Below, in pieces: positions 34,237-41,951 of a stretch of 64,000 nt of DNA. Source of the DNA: DATBLE01 sp963719325 (lineage in GTDB: Bacteria > Actinomycetota > Thermoleophilia > Gaiellales > Gaiellaceae); assembly GCA_963719325.1 (NCBI GenBank), contig CAVRBW010000022.1, forward strand, positions 43,181 through 107,180, in the 5' to 3' direction. How positions within the stretch are numbered: position 1 is the first letter of the stretch; every line of letters starts with the position of its first letter. The position numbers were made by a program, and so were the translations under genes. The notes below the pieces were generated by a model, which saw only the letters and a list, made by a program, of their open reading frames with translations, was not told the origin of the DNA and made no database searches.

Positions 34237-35237
34237 TCGCCGTCCTTCACGATGTAGGTGCCGTCGTCGACGATCTGCAGCGTCGCGTTCAGGAACACGC
34301 CGTCGAGGTGGAGCGAGCAGTGATTCTGGCCGCCCGGATACGCATTGTGGTTGTCGCCGAGCGCGAGGTGGACGGTGCCGATGCGCCCCTTCTCGGAAGG
34401 CGTCCCGAACGGCGCCTTCTCGCTCGTTCCGAAGGCGAACTCGCCGACGACTGCCGCGTTCTCGACGCCCTCGATCGCCTTGCGCAGGCGCTCAGCCTCC
34501 TCGCCGCCCTCGATCTGCACACACTTGCCGCCCTCGAGGGTCCACCGGATCGGCTCCTTCACCTGCCCTTCGAGGCCGATGCCGAGCATGACGCCGTCGA
34601 CGACAGCCGTCCCGTGGGTGAAGTCCTCGACCGCTGCGAAAGCGACCTCGGCCCAGAGCGGCACCGGGCCCATCATCTGGCCGCGCCGCTTCATCGGAGT
34701 GACCTCGAGGGACGGCCGGCCCTCGATCGAGACGTAGAAGTCTGTGCCGAGCGGCGTCGTCACGTGGCACTGCTTCTTACCCTCGAGCGCCGCCATCGCG
34801 TCCTTCGCCCGCTCGGTCGCGCGCTTGATGTCCTCGACGGTCAGGCCCCACTCGCCCATCCCCGGCTCGATCGACGCGATCTTGCCGTTCGCCTCGCAGG
34901 TCTCGCGGACCGCGTTGACGTGCGCGAACCGGTTGGCCCATTCGAGGTTGGTGATGATGATCACCTCGTCCGAGCCGACCATCGCGCGGTGCAGGTTCGC
35001 GGGCGGCGCCATCGGGAAGCGGACGTCGGCGCGGCCGCGACGCACCTGGGCTTCGTTGTTCATGACGACGGGCGACCCGCCGCGCTCTACGACGACCTCC
35101 GCGACGGCGGCCGCGTGCTCGACGTGATCGTCGTCGCAGATGATCGTGACCACGTCGCCGTCCTCGACGGACATGCACACGTCGACGATGAGCGCCGCGT
35201 CCTTCAGAAGATTTCCTGGCTCGACAGCAGTGGCCAT
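34224..35237 (-). CDS. M29 aminopeptidase-like / NicX-like protein, candidate ring-cleaving dioxygenase
   Basis: The 337-residue protein belongs to the thermophilic aminopeptidase (M29, COG2309) fold family, seen in GTVHLALGDNHNAYPGG and the C-terminal CSLHLDGVFLNATLQI. That family also contains NicX, the Fe(II) 2,5-dihydroxypyridine 5,6-dioxygenase of nicotinate degradation. The H-x-D pair near the C-terminus (H310, D312) matches the NicX iron-ligand motif as I recall it. Its place between an LLM oxidoreductase and Mo-hydroxylase genes makes a ring-opening dioxygenase more likely than a peptidase. The ATG at 35237 is preferred over a GTG one codon upstream. Confidence 0.7.
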   Translation of the reverse strand: MATAVEPGNLLKDAALIVDVCMSVEDGDVVTIICDDDHVEHAAAVAEVVVERGGSPVVMNNEAQVRRGRADVRFPMAPPANLHRAMVGSDEVIIITNLEWANRFAHVNAVRETCEANGKIASIEPGMGEWGLTVEDIKRATERAKDAMAALEGKKQCHVTTPLGTDFYVSIEGRPSLEVTPMKRRGQMMGPVPLWAEVAFAAVEDFTHGTAVVDGVMLGIGLEGQVKEPIRWTLEGGKCVQIEGGEEAERLRKAIEGVENAAVVGEFAFGTSEKAPFGTPSEKGRIGTVHLALGDNHNAYPGGQNHCSLHLDGVFLNATLQIVDDGTYIVKDGEWAL

Positions 35238-35240
35238 CAC

Positions 35241-36266
35241 TCACCTCACCCTCTCGGCGGAGAACAGGGGCAGCACTTCCTCGGCGAACCGCTCGACCTG
35301 CGCGAGCTGGTCGATCGCGCCGAACCGGCAGATGAAGTGGTCGACGCCGGCGTCGGCGAAGGTGCGAATCCATTCGGCGATCTGCTCCGGGGTGCCGACC
35401 GGGCCCCAGTTGGACAGATCCATCGCCTTGGACAGCTCGGGGTAGTACATCGAGATGTACTCGTCGAACGCGTTGCGCGCATCCTCCTCCGAGTCGCCGA
35501 TGTTCATCGTGACCTGGTACGAGATCACGAGCCGCGAGAAGTCGCCGTCGTGCTTCTCCGCGTACCGCTCGATCACGCCCAGCTGCTCGACGAGCTCCTC
35601 CGGATGCTGCGCACGGCAGCACGTCATCCAGCCGTCGCCGTACTGGACGATCCGGCGGCAGGCGGCCTCGAGGCGGCGCGCGATCACCTCGGGCGCTGCG
35701 TCGCCCTTCAGGCGCGGGTTGGAGACGACCCAGATCGGCGGGGGCGACTGGATCGGCATCAGCGGCGCCATCTCGGTTCCGGAGTAGAACGAGACCCCGT
35801 CGTAGTCGAGGAACGTGCCGTGGAAATCGGTCTTGCCCTCGGTCCAGAGCTGGCGCATGACGGCGAGCCCCTCCTCGAACAGCGCGCCGCGCCTGACGTA
35901 GTCGAGGCCGAGGGCCTCGAACTCGCGCCGCACCCCCTCCTCCGGATTCCCCATGCCCGTGCCGAGGATCGTCCGGCCGCCCGAGATCACGTCGAGCGTC
36001 GCCCACTCCAGCGCGAGGTAGAGAGGGTTCCTGGTCGACGAGACCATGCAGGCCGTGCCCAGCTTCACGCGCGACGTGCGCTGCGAGATCGCCGAGAGAA
36101 GCGAGATCGGCTCGTAGCGCGGCTTCGAGAAGAGGGAGTCCCCGACCCAGACCGAGTCGAAGCCGGCCGCCTCGACAGTCTCGGAGAGGTCGAGCAGCAT
36201 CGGGACGTCGTAGTCGGGAGCGATCAGCGGCTCGCGATTGTTCAGGTTGACGCCGAACTGAATCAC
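35241..36266 (-). CDS. LLM class flavin-dependent oxidoreductase
   Basis: The 341-residue luciferase-like (beta/alpha)8 protein has QFGVNLNNREPL, FDSVWVGDSLF, TSRVKLGTACMVSSTRNPLYLALEWATLDVISGGR and LGTGMGNPEEGVRREFEALG. Members use FMN or F420. RutA-type relatives open pyrimidine rings, so it could take part in ring cleavage in this pathway. The GTG start overlaps the regulator stop by four bases. Two adjacent cysteines (WMTCCRAQHP) are unusual. Confidence 0.8.
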   Translation of the reverse strand: MIQFGVNLNNREPLIAPDYDVPMLLDLSETVEAAGFDSVWVGDSLFSKPRYEPISLLSAISQRTSRVKLGTACMVSSTRNPLYLALEWATLDVISGGRTILGTGMGNPEEGVRREFEALGLDYVRRGALFEEGLAVMRQLWTEGKTDFHGTFLDYDGVSFYSGTEMAPLMPIQSPPPIWVVSNPRLKGDAAPEVIARRLEAACRRIVQYGDGWMTCCRAQHPEELVEQLGVIERYAEKHDGDFSRLVISYQVTMNIGDSEEDARNAFDEYISMYYPELSKAMDLSNWGPVGTPEQIAEWIRTFADAGVDHFICRFGAIDQLAQVERFAEEVLPLFSAERVR

Positions 36267-36967
36267 GAGCGCGCCTCCACGCCGGCGAACTCCTCGTCGC
36301 TCAGCCCCTTCAGGCTCCGCTGGGGCACGCGGATGTGCTCCGACATCAAGTGCGCGGCCCGGTCGGCGTCGCCGCGCTTGGCGGCGCGGACGATGGCGGC
36401 GTGCTCGGCGATCGAGCGCTGCAAGCTCCCGCGCAGCGTCAGGGAGCTGATCCGGTAGCGCCCGAGCTGGCCGAGCAGCTGGCGGTAGAGCTCCTGGAGC
36501 TTGACGTTGCCGGAGGCCTCGAAGATCCGCCCGTGGAACTGCGCGTTCGCCTCGAAGAACTCGGCCACCTGATTGCCTTCGGCATGGGCCGCCATCGCCC
36601 CGATCAATCGCTCCAGCTCGTCGACGTCCTCCGGGCCGAGACGCGGCACGGCGAGCTTCACGGCCATCATCTCGAGCGCCTCTCGCACTTGGTACAGCTC
36701 GAGGAACTCCTCCTTCGACAGCAAGCGGACGACGGCACCGCGACGGGGGCGCACGGTGACGAGTCCCTCGGAGGCGAGCCGGCCGATCGCCTCCCTGATC
36801 GGCCCGCGGCTGACGCCGAGCTGCTCCGACAGCGCGACCTCGGCGAGCTCCGTGCCCGGCCTGAGCCCGCCGGCCAGGATCTCTGCCCGCAGGTGGGTGT
36901 AGACGCGCTGCCAGAGCGTCAGATTTTCGAGCGGGGCCCGGCGGCTGAGAGCGGCCTCGGAGGCCAT
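36263..36967 (-). CDS. GntR family regulator, FadR/FCD subfamily
   Basis: The 234-residue regulator has an N-terminal winged helix (LRAEILAGGLRPGTELAEVALSEQLGVSRGPIREAIGRLASEGLV). Its FCD helical ligand domain has the metal-site pattern EANAQFHGRIFEASG and SIAEHAAIVRA. It is the first gene of the minus operon and divergent from the importer operon. The ATG at 36967 has GGAG ten bases upstream, while the GTG at 36976 would leave no room. It probably represses both operons and is released by a B6 vitamer or a breakdown product. Confidence 0.87.
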   Translation of the reverse strand: MASEAALSRRAPLENLTLWQRVYTHLRAEILAGGLRPGTELAEVALSEQLGVSRGPIREAIGRLASEGLVTVRPRRGAVVRLLSKEEFLELYQVREALEMMAVKLAVPRLGPEDVDELERLIGAMAAHAEGNQVAEFFEANAQFHGRIFEASGNVKLQELYRQLLGQLGRYRISSLTLRGSLQRSIAEHAAIVRAAKRGDADRAAHLMSEHIRVPQRSLKGLSDEEFAGVEARS

Positions 36968-37012
36968 TGCAATCACTCTCCGGAGGGGTTAGGGTAGACG
37001 ACGCAACGATAT

Positions 37013-37020
37013 TGTTAACA
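37013..37020. promoter_or_regulatory. GntR operator in the divergent vitamin B6 operon promoter
   Basis: TGTTAACA is a perfect palindrome that fits the FCD-GntR pattern of GT and AC half-sites. On the minus strand TTAACA followed after 16 bases by TACCCT makes a -35/-10 pair, so binding would cover the regulator's own -35. On the plus strand it lies about 17 bases before a TACCAC box. Confidence 0.5.
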
Positions 37021-37118
37021 GTTTGCAAGACGACCCTACCACTGGGTTCGGCAGGGAGCAAGCATCGTTCAACGCGGCGGAATCGGCACGGTTCCCCCGG
37101 AGGAAGGAGAGTCTCGCG

Positions 37119-38159
37119 ATGCAGAAGCGTCTACCTGGAGCGCGAGTCGTAGTCGCTGTCGCGGCGGTCGCACTCGTCGCAGCCGGCACCGCGTATGCAA
37201 CCGGCGCGCTGCATGCGGGGAAGGTGACGAAGGTCGCGTTCGCCTCGCCCGCCAAGCAGAGCGACTACGGCTGGAACCAGCAGGGCTACAAGGGTGCGAA
37301 GGCGGCCGCCGTTTCCGTCGGAGCCAAGTTCCAAGCGGTCACCAACATCGGCTACGACAGGACCGATGTCGTCCTGCGGCAGCTCGCTCAGGGCGGAGCG
37401 AGCTTCATCGTCGCCCATGCGAGCGGCTACGACACCGTCGCCACCCGCATCGCGCGGCAGTACAAGGTGCCGGTGATGACCTACGACGTGGCGACGAACT
37501 TGGCGAAGGGGCTCGTCTCCTACATCACGACGTCCAGCCAGCAGGGCGCGTACCTCGCCGGAATCCTCGCGGCGCGCACGACCAAGACACACAAGGTCGG
37601 GATCATCATCTCGGCCTCGGATTCCAACTGGTACAAGATGAGCGGCGGGTTCGCGGCCGGGTTCCGAAGCGTCGACAAGTCGTCGAAGATCTTCTTCGCC
37701 ACCGTCTCCCCGACGGGATACGACGACGCGGCCGGCGGCAAGCGCGTGGCCAACAGCGTCATCGCCCAGGGCGCAGACGTCATCTTCGCGATGGGCGACA
37801 ACGCGTCGTTCGGCTACCTGCAGGCGATCGAGACTGCGAAGCCGGGCCACAAGGTCTGGTTCATCGGCGACATCGGCGACATGACTCCGATCGACAAGAA
37901 GCACGTCTTCCTCTCGTCGGTGCTCTGGAACTTCGCCGACACGTTCAAGCAGGCCGTGAAGGACATCCAGGCCGGCACGTACGGCACGCACGGCTACGAC
38001 CTGAGCCTGAAGAACGGCGGAATCTCGCTGTTGAAGTCGAAGTACGTCACGGCCAAGGTCTGGGCCGAGATCACGGCCACGAAGGCGAAGATCATGAGCG
38101 GCACGATCAAGATCCCCGCCGCCAGCAAGGCGGGCGAAGTCCAGAAGCTGATCAAGTAG
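37119..38159 (+). CDS. BMP family ABC substrate-binding protein, candidate vitamin B6 receptor
   Basis: The 346-residue protein has a signal sequence (VVVAVAAVALVAAGTAYATG) and a BMP/PnrA-type type I periplasmic fold: VAFASPAKQSDYGWNQQGYKGA, GGASFIVAHASGYD, SSQQGAYLAGILAARTTKTHKVG and FAMGDNASFGYLQAIE. Known BMP proteins bind nucleosides or related heterocycles. An AGGAAGGAGA ribosome binding site precedes the ATG. It heads the operon that includes the pyridoxamine transaminase, so a pyridoxamine/pyridoxal ligand is inferred. Confidence 0.85.
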   Translation: MQKRLPGARVVVAVAAVALVAAGTAYATGALHAGKVTKVAFASPAKQSDYGWNQQGYKGAKAAAVSVGAKFQAVTNIGYDRTDVVLRQLAQGGASFIVAHASGYDTVATRIARQYKVPVMTYDVATNLAKGLVSYITTSSQQGAYLAGILAARTTKTHKVGIIISASDSNWYKMSGGFAAGFRSVDKSSKIFFATVSPTGYDDAAGGKRVANSVIAQGADVIFAMGDNASFGYLQAIETAKPGHKVWFIGDIGDMTPIDKKHVFLSSVLWNFADTFKQAVKDIQAGTYGTHGYDLSLKNGGISLLKSKYVTAKVWAEITATKAKIMSGTIKIPAASKAGEVQKLIK

Positions 38160-38182
38160 GCAGCGCGGAGAACCTTGCCCCC

Positions 38183-38212
38183 GCCCGCGGTGGTCGGTCC
38201 GACACCGCGGGC
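38183..38212 (+). terminator. Hairpin between the binding protein and ATPase genes
   Basis: GCCCGCGGTG and CACCGCGGGC form a perfect 10-bp stem, and the TCGG/CCGA inside extends it. Lacking a T-run, it probably reduces read-through or protects the upstream mRNA, giving more binding protein than transporter. Confidence 0.5.
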
Positions 38213-38244
38213 GGCGCAGTCTTGAAGCACACTGAGCCGACCAG

Positions 38245-39837
38245 GTGAACGCTGAGAATGGAACCCCGATCGTCGAACTCGTGGGGATCACGAAGGCGTT
38301 CCCCGGAGTGCTCGCGAACGACCGCATCGACTTGACGCTCCGTCGGGGCGAGGTGCATTGCCTGCTGGGCGAAAACGGCGCCGGCAAGTCGACGCTGATC
38401 GGGATTCTCTCAGGGCTGAACCGGCCGGACGCGGGCACGATTCGAATCGAGGGCATCGAGACGACCATCTCGTCGCCGCGAACGGCGCTGGACCTTGGCA
38501 TCGGCACCGTGCACCAGCACTCCGCGCTGATTCCCGCTCTGACGGTGCTCGAGAATCTGATGCTCGGCGACAACCGGAGGCTGAGGCTCGACGAGGTGGG
38601 TGCCCGGAAACGCCTGGCGGAGCTCGCCGACCTGCTCGGCGTCGACGTCGACCCGGACGCGAGGGCGGTCGACCTCGCGCTCGGCCATCAGCAGCAGGTG
38701 GAGATCATCAAGGCGCTGTGGCGTGGATCGCGGGTGCTGATCCTCGACGAGCCGACGTCGATGCTGACGCCACAGGGCGTCGCCGAGCTGACGAAGGTGC
38801 TGGCCCGCCTGAAGGATCAGGGCCAGGCGGTGATCTTCATCACGCACAAGCTGCACGAGGCGCTTTCGCTCGGCGACTTCATCTCGATCCTCCGCCAGGG
38901 TCGGCTCGCAGGCACGATCGACCACCAGACGCTCATCGAGAGGCACGCCGACGAGCTGCGCGCCGAGATCGTGCGGATCATGTTCGGCGAGGAGGCACGC
39001 GCCGTCGCAGACGTCGCGGAGCTGCGCGAGGAGCTCGTGGAGGTGGAGTCGCAGACCGAGATCGACGTCTCGGGCGAGACCGTGCTCGAGCTCCGAGACG
39101 TCAGCGCATCGGGCGAGGGAGCCGAGCTCGGCGTCGAAGGTGTCTCGCTCGAGCTGAAGCAGGGCGAGATCCTCGGCGTCGCGGGAGTCGACGGAAACGG
39201 CCAGCGGGCCCTGGCGGAGGTGATCGCCGGCCAGCGCAGCGCGGCGCACGGCGAGGTGCTGCTCTACGGCGGCCCGGTCACACGCCTGCCCGTCTCCGCC
39301 CGGCAGAAGCTGGGGCTTCGCTACGTCACGGACGACCGGCTCGGGGAGGGGATCGTCGGCTCGCTGCCGGTCGGGCTGAACCTGTTCCTGAAGCGGGTCG
39401 GCGAGCGCCCGTTCTGGAAGCACGGACGGATTCAGCGCGGCGCGGTCGACGAGCGGGCGGGCGAGCTGGTTCGAGAGTTCGACGTGCGAACGCCCGGTGT
39501 CGGGACGCGGGCGGGCACGCTCTCCGGCGGCAACGTCCAGAAGGTCCTGCTCGCGCGCGAGCTGAGCTTCGAGCCGAAGGTGGTGGTCTTCAACAAGCCG
39601 ACGTACGGGCTCGACGTGAGGACGACCGCGACCGTCCGCGACCTGATCCGGCGGCTGGCCGCCGGCGGCGGCGCCGCACTCGTGATCTCGACCGACCTCG
39701 ACGAGCTGCTCGAGATCGGCGACCGGATCGCCGTGCTCTCGCACGGGCGCCTGGTCGGGGTGGTCGCGAACGGCCCCGGCGCGGCCGAGCACGTCGGCCG
39801 GCTGATGGTCGGCAGCGCCGGCGCGGAGGCCGCGTGA
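38245..39837 (+). CDS. ABC importer ATPase with two nucleotide-binding domains (NupO-type)
   Basis: The 530-residue protein has two ABC domains. The first has GENGAGKST, LALGHQQQVEIIKAL and VLILDEPTSMLTPQG. The second has a degenerate Walker A region (GVDGNGQRALAEVI), LSGGNVQKVLLARELS and VVVFNKPTYGLDV, where Asn-Lys-Pro replaces the usual Asp-Glu-Pro. Such asymmetric double ATPases serve BMP-dependent nucleoside and sugar importers. The GTG start has only a weak ribosome binding site after the hairpin. Confidence 0.88.
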   Translation: MNAENGTPIVELVGITKAFPGVLANDRIDLTLRRGEVHCLLGENGAGKSTLIGILSGLNRPDAGTIRIEGIETTISSPRTALDLGIGTVHQHSALIPALTVLENLMLGDNRRLRLDEVGARKRLAELADLLGVDVDPDARAVDLALGHQQQVEIIKALWRGSRVLILDEPTSMLTPQGVAELTKVLARLKDQGQAVIFITHKLHEALSLGDFISILRQGRLAGTIDHQTLIERHADELRAEIVRIMFGEEARAVADVAELREELVEVESQTEIDVSGETVLELRDVSASGEGAELGVEGVSLELKQGEILGVAGVDGNGQRALAEVIAGQRSAAHGEVLLYGGPVTRLPVSARQKLGLRYVTDDRLGEGIVGSLPVGLNLFLKRVGERPFWKHGRIQRGAVDERAGELVREFDVRTPGVGTRAGTLSGGNVQKVLLARELSFEPKVVVFNKPTYGLDVRTTATVRDLIRRLAAGGGAALVISTDLDELLEIGDRIAVLSHGRLVGVVANGPGAAEHVGRLMVGSAGAEAA

Positions 39838-41000
39838 CGACCGAGATCGCCTCCAAGGACACGGCGTTGGCACCGGTGCGCCGTCCACTCGCCGGCTCGC
39901 CGCGCCTCGAGCGGTTCGCAGACGTTTGCATCCGCTCCCTCGTCCCCGTCGTCCTCGCGCTCGGCGCGGGCGCAATGCTCCTGCTCGTGCTCGGGCGGAA
40001 CCCGATCACGTTCTACGGGGACATCTGGCAGGGCGGGGTCAGCGGCGGCGGCTGGGACGCGTGGCAGGACAGCGCGATCCGGATGGCGCCGCTGCTGCTG
40101 ATCGCGGGCGGGCTGACCGTCATCTTCCGGGCGAACATCTGGAACCTCGGCTACAACGGGCAGTTCCTGCTCGGTGCGGCACTCGTCACCGGGTACGGCA
40201 CCTCCCTGACGAACAGCCTCCCGCTGTGGTTCGCGATGCTGCTGCTCTTCTTGATGGCCGGGTCGGCGGGCGCCGCCTGGACGATCGTGCCCGCAGTGCT
40301 GAAGGCCCGCTACGGCACGAACGAGATCATCACGACGCTGATGATGTCCTTCATCGGCGTCGACCTGGCGAGCCTGCTGATCAAGGGGCCCTTTCAGGAC
40401 CCCGCGGTTTCGATCCCGCAGACGCGTGTCCTCGACTTCGACAAGATGCTCCCGGCCATCCCCGGCACGCGGATCCACATCGGGCTGCTCGTCGCGTTCG
40501 GCGCGGTTCTGGTCGTCCACTTCGTCCTGACGCGAACGTCCTGGGGCCTGCGCCTGCAGATCATGGGCGCGAACCCGCGTGCCGCGCGGCACTTCGGCGT
40601 CAACCTTCCCCGGCTGATCATCGCCGGCTTCCTCGTCTCCGGCTTTCTCGTCGGCCTCGCGGCCGCCGTCGACTTTCTCGGCCTCTGGGGCTACATCCGC
40701 GGCGGCCAGAACCCGGCCTACGGCGACACGGTGATCCCGTTCGTCTTCCTCGCCCGGCTGAACGCCCTCGCGGTCGTCCCGTTCATCGCGTTCTTCTCGA
40801 TCCTGTCGGTCGGGGGCGATCTCGCAGCGACGAACGCGAACCTGTCCACGGATTTCCTGCTCGTGCTGGTCGGGTTGATCCTGCTCTTCATGACCGTGAT
40901 CGAGTACCTCGGCCGCCGGCACGAGCTCGGCGCCAGCTACCTCCCGCCCGGCCTGAAGGAAGCCCTGCGCGCGCCGCTCTTCCGGAGGCGCTCGAAGTGA
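39834..41000 (+). CDS. ABC importer permease 1 (NupP-type)
   Basis: The 388-residue membrane protein of the BPD_transp_2 family has about nine hydrophobic segments. LIAGGLTVIFRANIWNLGYNGQFLLGAALVTGYGT and GTNEIITTLMMSFIGVDLASLL are typical of nucleoside-type permeases paired with BMP receptors. The GTG start overlaps the ATPase stop (GTGA). Confidence 0.87.
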   Translation: MTTEIASKDTALAPVRRPLAGSPRLERFADVCIRSLVPVVLALGAGAMLLLVLGRNPITFYGDIWQGGVSGGGWDAWQDSAIRMAPLLLIAGGLTVIFRANIWNLGYNGQFLLGAALVTGYGTSLTNSLPLWFAMLLLFLMAGSAGAAWTIVPAVLKARYGTNEIITTLMMSFIGVDLASLLIKGPFQDPAVSIPQTRVLDFDKMLPAIPGTRIHIGLLVAFGAVLVVHFVLTRTSWGLRLQIMGANPRAARHFGVNLPRLIIAGFLVSGFLVGLAAAVDFLGLWGYIRGGQNPAYGDTVIPFVFLARLNALAVVPFIAFFSILSVGGDLAATNANLSTDFLLVLVGLILLFMTVIEYLGRRHELGASYLPPGLKEALRAPLFRRRSK

Positions 41001-41941
41001 TCCTCGCGAGCCAGGTCTGGACCGAGGTGTTCTGGACGAGCGTGATCGCCGGCGGCCTGCTCGCTGGAGTTCCGCTCATGTTCACCGCGCTCGGCGAGAC
41101 GATCTCCGAGCGGGCCGGGGTGCTCAACATCGGCCTCGAGGGGATGATGCTGCTGGGCGCCTACCTCGGCTTCCTCGGCGCCTACTACGCGGACTCCGTC
41201 TGGGTGGGCTTCCTGACCGGCATCGCGGGCGGGATGATCGGCTCGGTCTTCATGGTCGCCCTCTGCGTGTGGCTCGGCCTCGACCAGATCGTGGTCGGGA
41301 TCGCGATCACGCTCGCGGGAGAGGGGATAACGAGCGTGCTCCAGCAGGCGGAGTTCGGGTCGACCTATCCGCGGCTCGGCGCGCCGCCGACAGTCGCCAT
41401 CTCGGGGTTCCACGATATCCCGGTCATCGGCAGCAGCCTCTTCGACCAGCCTGCGATCGTCTACCTCGCCTTCGGGTTCGTCGGCCTGCTCGCCTGGATC
41501 TTCCGAAGGACGAACGTCGGCCTGAACCTGCGCGCGGCCGGAGAGAAGCCTGAGGCGCTCGACGCCGCCGGCGTTAGCGTCGTCGCGACTCGAAGCTGGG
41601 CCGTGCTTTCGACGGGCGCGCTCGCCGGGCTCGGCGGCGCGTATCTGTCGGTCGTCGGCGCGGGGATCTTCACGCCGTTCATCACCCAGGGCCAGGGCTT
41701 CATGGCGATCGTGATCGCGATGCTCGGCCGCGGGCGCCCGCTGTGGGTAATGCTCGGCTCGTTCCTCTTCGGGATCGCACTCTCGTTGTCCGACTCGCTC
41801 CAGCTGGCCGGGATCAACATTTCCACCGACGTCGTCCACATGCTGCCGTTCGCCGCGATCATCATCGCGCTGATGCTGTTCGCCCGCCGCTCGTACCTGC
41901 CGCCCGCCCTTGCGCTTCCGTACGTGCGGGGAGCGCGCTGA
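40997..41941 (+). CDS. ABC importer permease 2 (NupQ-type)
   Basis: The 314-residue membrane protein of the BPD_transp_2 family shows GETISERAGVLNIGLEGMMLLGAYLGFLGAYY, DQIVVGIAITLAGEGITSVL and LNLRAAGEKPEALDAAGVSV, the cytoplasmic coupling loop. It pairs with the preceding permease. The GTG start overlaps the upstream stop by four bases. Together the four genes form a complete importer. Confidence 0.87.
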   Translation: MILASQVWTEVFWTSVIAGGLLAGVPLMFTALGETISERAGVLNIGLEGMMLLGAYLGFLGAYYADSVWVGFLTGIAGGMIGSVFMVALCVWLGLDQIVVGIAITLAGEGITSVLQQAEFGSTYPRLGAPPTVAISGFHDIPVIGSSLFDQPAIVYLAFGFVGLLAWIFRRTNVGLNLRAAGEKPEALDAAGVSVVATRSWAVLSTGALAGLGGAYLSVVGAGIFTPFITQGQGFMAIVIAMLGRGRPLWVMLGSFLFGIALSLSDSLQLAGINISTDVVHMLPFAAIIIALMLFARRSYLPPALALPYVRGAR

Positions 41942-41951
41942 AAGGAGCCTC

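Noticed and set aside
34224..35237. Leucyl aminopeptidase as the functional call
   Set aside because: Only the fold family supports it. A peptidase has no place in this operon, and NicX-type dioxygenases share the fold and the H-x-D motif.
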